Positions 58,901 to 64,000 of a stretch of 64,000 nucleotides of DNA are shown piece after piece (positions within the stretch are counted from its first letter, which is position 1; every line of letters begins with the position of its first letter). A model generated the notes under the pieces. It searched no databases. It was not told the DNA's origin and was given only the letters and a program-made list of their open reading frames with translations. The translations under genes and the position numbers were made by a program. The DNA comes from Tanytarsus gracilentus (taxonomy: Eukaryota > Arthropoda > Insecta > Diptera > Chironomidae): positions 2,294,001 to 2,358,000 of the forward strand of contig JAXRKN010000040.1 in the NCBI GenBank assembly GCA_038502055.1, given 5' to 3'.

Positions 58901-61872
58901 GACGTTATTTGCCGAATTGATTATCAGTTGGGTTTGCGTCAATCGAAACTTTTATATATTTTTAAAAAATTTATCAGGGCATAAACAAGTAATACAAATA
59001 TCTCATATGCAAATATGCATCATCATCTTTTTCTTCTTCTGTCCGGTAGCTGCTGACTTAATTATCAATGAGCAAATAAAGTGAAAATGATGTCCTAAAG
59101 ACAAAAAATAGTGAAAACAAAAAGAAAAAATTTCTCAGTGATGAATCGAGAGAAAAATGCATCACCAGTCTTTCGTTGGTCGTCGTTGAAAAGACAATAA
59201 CTTTTTTAAAAAAAATAAATCTCGAACTGCGAGAAAAAGAAAAATTAAAAATTTATTTAATATACAAAAAAAACTAGTGCTTTAAAGAATGTCAACGGAG
59301 AATTTCAGAGGACGACGTCTAAAAAATATTAATCGCGTAAGTATATAAAAATCTCATGAATATATTCATAAAAATTATTTTAATTGCAACAACAGATCAG
59401 CAACAACTTGTTTCTCAATGTATAGAAAATTTCACTTTCAATGATTTTTGCTCGATCTCAGAAGCGTGATATTCTTATCACGTTAATAGCTATTTCCATG
59501 TATGAGTCATTTAATGACTGATTGTTTAATATTTTCTCAAAGAAAAAGCTTTGTTACACTGAGACAAATTTCATAAATTAAATATTCAAGAAATAATTAT
59601 TTTGTTGAAACATAAAATTTTAACGGTTAAATTCAAATTTATATTATGTGCTCTGGATGCCCTATATTCAAATTTTATGTGAATTTAACTTTAATTCAGA
59701 ACATTTTGAATTAATTGCTCGAGAAATTTTCGCCTCATTAAATTTATTTGAACTTTAATACGAAAATTTTCCGCTTTATTTAGAAACAAAGTGAACGCGA
59801 AATGTTCTTGTGTGTTTTTTCATTCACTTGCAATTGCACTTGTGTCTTGATGCGCGCGTTAAGAAGAAAAGAAACAAGAAAAATGCTATGAATGAAAATG
59901 AAATTTTAGAGACACGATTCATGAATGTCGTAAAACTTCGCTGATGTTCTCTCTCTGTTGTTTGTGTGGAATATTCCCGCAATTAATCAACAACTAGGAG
60001 CAAAAACATCAAGCAGATGTGTTTGTGAATAAATTCACGCAGCTTATCAATATTCATATACATTTTTGACAGTGAGAAGTTATGACACGATATTCACTTG
60101 CTGGGCACTTCTCGTATCAAAAGCAAGAGAATTTTTCATTCCAAGTCAAAGCTCTCAATTTTTTTCCCTCAATAAGTTATCGCTGCTCAGTTTGCGCGAA
60201 CTTCTTCAAGTGTTTAGTCGTGTAGTTCTTTAACGCATAATCGTTATTGTCACATGGTGATGCAAGGCAAAAAAAAACTTAACAAAAATTAAATTCTTGC
60301 TCATTTAAGCACATTCCTCGACATTGTAACTTGTCGCATAAATAAAATGCACAAACTGTTTCGCGCGAGTGTTTAAAAATTAATTGCAACTCTTTCTCTT
60401 AATTCTTTCTCCACAATCAGTAATTAATAATAATTTTTTCCGCGTTGGAAAAATTTATTGTAGGATTAAACGATTCTTTAGCAAATTTGTAACAAGAAGA
60501 GTTCGGGGAAAAGTAAAAATATCGTAGAGAAAAATTAAAATAAAGAAAATCACGAAATGGAAAATAAGGTAATTAGTGAAAGATTTAATTTCAACTACTT
60601 AAAAGCTGCTTCGCTAATTCACAAAAAAAATGCTTGAACAAAAAAATTCTGCTTTCTCGTATTTAAAAAGATTATGACATCATGGTAAAAATCCGCGTGT
60701 AATTTGTCGCCTCCGAGCGAGACCCAGAAGAGTGAAATGTCTGCGCACTCCAAAAAAGAGGGATTTATTTCAATCCATTGGAGTACTTAGCCTGTTATCA
60801 ATTCCCTCATTATTTGTTGTGTATTTGATATTACTCAATGTGCAGAGGGTTTCATAAAATGTGCTCGAAAAAAAAACACTTCTGATCGACACTTTAAGTA
60901 GAAATAATCACTCGCTCTGTTTTATTAATCGAAAGCAGTGTTTATCATATTTGATTGACAACATAAATAAGCGCAATTTTATACCTTTTTAATATTTTAG
61001 TTGGTTTAATTAAATTTAAAACATTACAATTGAAATACTAACAACTAATAAAAAAATTATTATTGCTTAAGCAAATTTGAATTGAAAAGTTTATAAAAAT
61101 TTGTCATCGTCAATTGTCTCTCAATTCGCTCGCATGATTTAAATAGAATGTTATGTACTTTTCAATTGCTTTCGTTATTCTGAAAAAGTTCCGCTTAGCT
61201 ACAAAATTTAAAAACATTTTGCATCATAAAATTTCAAATTTGATTGATTTTTATGCCATCAACAAGTCCGCTAATCGAAACAGTGACGCCCTTAAAAGCA
61301 CCATAATGACAGGAGCAAACAACATAAATTTATTTCGGTGCCAAAAATATCACGATAATTTACATATTAATAATATTTATTGAAAAAAGTTGTTAAATTG
61401 CTGTAAAAGCCGATTATTATTATTAAATTGAAATTCAATCATATCGAGTACTTAGGGGGAGTGAAGATGATCAAAAAATTATCGCTATAATGTTAACCCA
61501 AAAAAAAATGTGATGCTAACAATTGATTGACGTGTTTGTTATCTTTTGCATAATAATCATAAGACGCTTGAGAGACTGCAAATATAAATATTATAAAATT
61601 GCGATTTTAGATCGAGATCGCCTTCGATATATCTAATGATTTACTCAAATATAACAGTCACACGCTTCGCTTTAAAAATAAATTTCTCAATATTTTTTTT
61701 TCTTCTCATTGCGCTGATTAAAACGCTTTATTCTTTCTGTGTGTGCTGCTGATTGCACTCTCGCACACAGATGGATAAACAAATTTATTAACTTCAATTG
61801 ATGACTAATTAATAGCAACAACAAATTAAAAAAATCTCTCTTGTCCTATTTTTTCCCCCCTCAAATGGATAG
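55913..61872. other. Large intergenic/intronic region before the MCT gene
   Basis: About 6 kb of AT-rich sequence with no protein-coding exon I can support, apart from a candidate short first exon of the transporter at 60557. It separates divergent Gcn2 and MCT genes and probably contains both promoters and a long 5' intron of the transporter. Open frames of 60-100 codons have no recognisable content. Confidence 0.5.
60557..60568 (+). CDS. Candidate first coding exon of the MCT gene
   Basis: ATGGAAAATAAG followed by GTAATT. Splicing to 61873 keeps frame (phase 0) and would give MENKTDSELACEEAARLTVE before the transporter core. A start upstream is needed, because the 61873 exon has no in-frame ATG before the first membrane segment and has an in-frame TAG overlapping its acceptor. 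This is only one possible solution. Confidence 0.3.
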
Positions 61873-64000
61873 ACTGATAGCGAGTTGGCATGTGAAGAGG
61901 CAGCCAGACTAACAGTGGAACTACAAGAAACTCCCGATGATGATGATGATATCGACTACTCTCAACTACCGCCCCCGCCAGACGGAGGGGTAAGAAAGCT
62001 TAAACTTCTTAAAAAAATTCAATTTAATAAAATCTTAAATTACAATTTCAATCAACCTTTTTTTCGTAGTACGGTTGGGTTATTGTGATAGCGTCATTTC
62101 TATGTAACATGATAGTTGATGGAATTGCATATACTTTTGGAGTGTTCCTCGAAGAGTTTGTAAACTACTATGGAGAGAACAGAGGCAAAGTGGCATGGGT
62201 TGGTAGTCTCTTGAGTGGAATGTACTTGACAGCGGGTAAGAAAGTTTTCATATTTTATAACTACTAGATAAAAAGTCTAAATTCTTGTTTAAGGTCCCGT
62301 CGTGTCTGGTCTTTGCAATAAGTTTGGATGTCGAGCGGTTTGCATTGCAGGAAGTATTTTAGCTTGTGCAGCGTTCGTTCTCAGTACTTTTAGCGTAAAT
62401 GTTAACATGTTAATGCTCACATATGGCGTGATGGGTGGTATCGGTTTTGGAATGATTTACCTGCCTGCCGTGGTACTGTGTGGACTTTATTTCGAAAAGA
62501 AGCGTTCACTCGCCACCGGAATTGCTGTGTGTGGATCTGGATTTGGAGCTTTTGTTTTTGCACCACTTGCAAATTTCTTACTCGAAAATCTCGGCGGATG
62601 GAAAGGAGCGAATTTAGTGCTTGCAGGATTAATTTTAAATTGTGCAATTTTCGGAGCTTTAATGCGACCCTTAACATACCCCAAGAAGAGTAAAGAAAAG
62701 CCTTTAATGCAGCGAATGTACGAAGAGAAGCGCATGCAATTGGAACGTGGCTCAATTGGTGGATCTTATTTCACTGTGACAATGCCCGACGGAACAACAC
62801 AGAAAAAGCTTAAATTGCCACTTAATGCTGATCCAGGTGTTCATTCAAGTCTCGCGCTCGATCAGTTGGCACAAAGTCAAATTCATCCCGTACCAACACT
62901 CCCCACAATTACTGAATCTAGAATAGCTAGCCCTAATGGCACCACATCGTCTAGCGAGCAAAGTCCGCAAATTGAAATGAAAACTTCACTTAGAGAACGA
63001 AGCAGAAATTCAGAGTCTGATGCTGGCGATAATTTGAACATCGACGGTCATATTATTCCTAGAAATGCATCACAACCCGTGTTCTCGTCCCAAGGATCGG
63101 GTAAATATTAATCATATATTTTTTAATCAGTTTTTAATCAAATACTTTTCATAGGCATTCCCAAAAATGGTTCAGTTCCATCGTTTAGAGCACGAAAAAA
63201 TTCCGAGCATTCGGGACGCTTTCAGCCATCTTTAAACCCCATCAAAGCGTCATCTCGCGCTGATTTGGAGAATGGTGATGTACGTAAGCTTAAAAGACAC
63301 TCACACGGGTCACTTCCATTTGGCAGCAAAAATTCCGACGAATTCGTTAGTATTGGACTCAAAATTCAAATTCTAAATTTTTCTTCTTTTTGCTGCTTGC
63401 TACGAAAATCACAAAAACGCTTCACTTATGCATTAAACTTTTTTACACTAACAAAAAACACATTTCACACTCGTGATCGTTCAATTTACAGATTCTTATT
63501 AACTATTTGTTTAAAAATTTAGGACTTCACATCATCAAAGACTTCATTAAATCATAGACCTCAAATGATTCGTCCAATGTCGAGAAAAGATATTTTCTAC
63601 TCAGGATCGGTGACCAACTTGAAGGAATATCAATCACAAAAGTCCCTTACCGACTATCGAAATTCAGTTATATCACTAACAAAATTTGAGCGAGATCATC
63701 GTCACGATACGCCAACACAGCAACACTATCACGACGTGGAGATCAGTAGTGATCCATGTCCATGTCTTCCACAGAGCTTCAAAGCTGCACTTTCATCTAT
63801 GTTAGATGTTTCCCTCCTCAAGGACCCCGCCTTCATGTTGATTGGCATCTCGAACCTTTTTGGAATGGCCGCACTTTATATTCCCTTTTTCTATCTAGTC
63901 GACGCCGCTACTAAAAATGTAAATTGAATTTATTTTAAGTAATTTTGAAAATACCGTTACATATATCTTAAATTTAAAGGGCATTGAAAAGAGCCAAGCA
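61873..64000 (+). CDS. Monocarboxylate transporter (SLC16 family), partial at right edge
   Basis: Exons 61873-61989, 62070-62235, 62294-63100, 63155-63345, 63523-63918 and 63980 to the edge keep one frame. After an acidic cytosolic start, PPPPDGG|YGWVIVIASF gives the family-defining D-G-G-x-G-W motif before membrane helix 1, across a splice. CGLYFEKKRSLATGIAVCGS is the second SLC16 signature, in helix 5. Six helices are visible, then a very long (~330 residue) Ser-rich cytosolic loop from PKKSKEKPL to about SFKAALSSMLDVSLL. Helix 7 (FMLIGISNLFGMAALYIPFF) begins the second half, which continues past the edge. MCTs move lactate, ketone bodies or related monocarboxylates with protons; orphan members carry other substrates. 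The long loop resembles the Drosophila CG8468-type orphan MCTs. Substrate is unknown. Confidence 0.92.

Overview
This is a window of eukaryotic nuclear DNA. The genes have spliceosomal introns with GT..AG borders, mostly 50-150 bases long, in a very AT-rich background. Gene content (two Lmx1 homeobox genes, an ecdysteroid-kinase-like gene, UGT, Xbp1 with a 23-base IRE1 intron as in Drosophila, insect-type Gadd45) points to an insect, most likely a lower dipteran. A chironomid midge is plausible, but the sequence alone does not prove it.

Layout. 1-3.2 kb: spermine synthase exon 1 (minus strand, running off the left edge) head-to-head with an INPP5E-type inositol polyphosphate 5-phosphatase ending in a CaaX box. 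7.2-13.2 kb: first Lmx1-type LIM-homeobox gene, with a 17-bp minisatellite in its first intron. 13.6-16.5 kb: a UDP-glycosyltransferase interrupted by a 1.35-kb foldback element. 16.5-19 kb: a calmodulin-like gene convergent with a CHK/ecdysteroid kinase-like gene. 21.9-32.2 kb: minus-strand genes for two short secreted leucine-rich-repeat proteins, a TTC12-like TPR protein and an orphan multi-pass membrane protein. 32-39.7 kb: gene-poor, with two copies of a 1-kb repeat element. 39.7-42 kb: second Lmx1 paralogue. 42.6-46.1 kb: LSm2, an LLPH-like gene, a chymotrypsin-family protease and Gadd45. 46-49 kb: a hAT-type MITE and the third copy of the 1-kb element. 49.4-55.9 kb: Xbp1 and Gcn2 on the minus strand. 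60.5-64 kb: an SLC16 monocarboxylate transporter running off the right edge.

The genes do not form one pathway. Three stress-response genes (Gadd45, Xbp1, Gcn2) lie within about 10 kb, and two LIM-homeobox paralogues bracket a block of unrelated, partly tissue-specific genes.

The most informative region is Xbp1. The sequence shows both IRE1 hairpins and the exact 23-base intron, two overlapping reading frames, and, at the end of the unspliced frame, a peptide that resembles the vertebrate XBP1u translational arrest peptide. LSm2 was found only by reading splice sites, because its first coding exon is the ATG alone. All exon borders are read by eye from splice consensus and frame continuity. 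Every multi-exon model completed here sums to a multiple of three.
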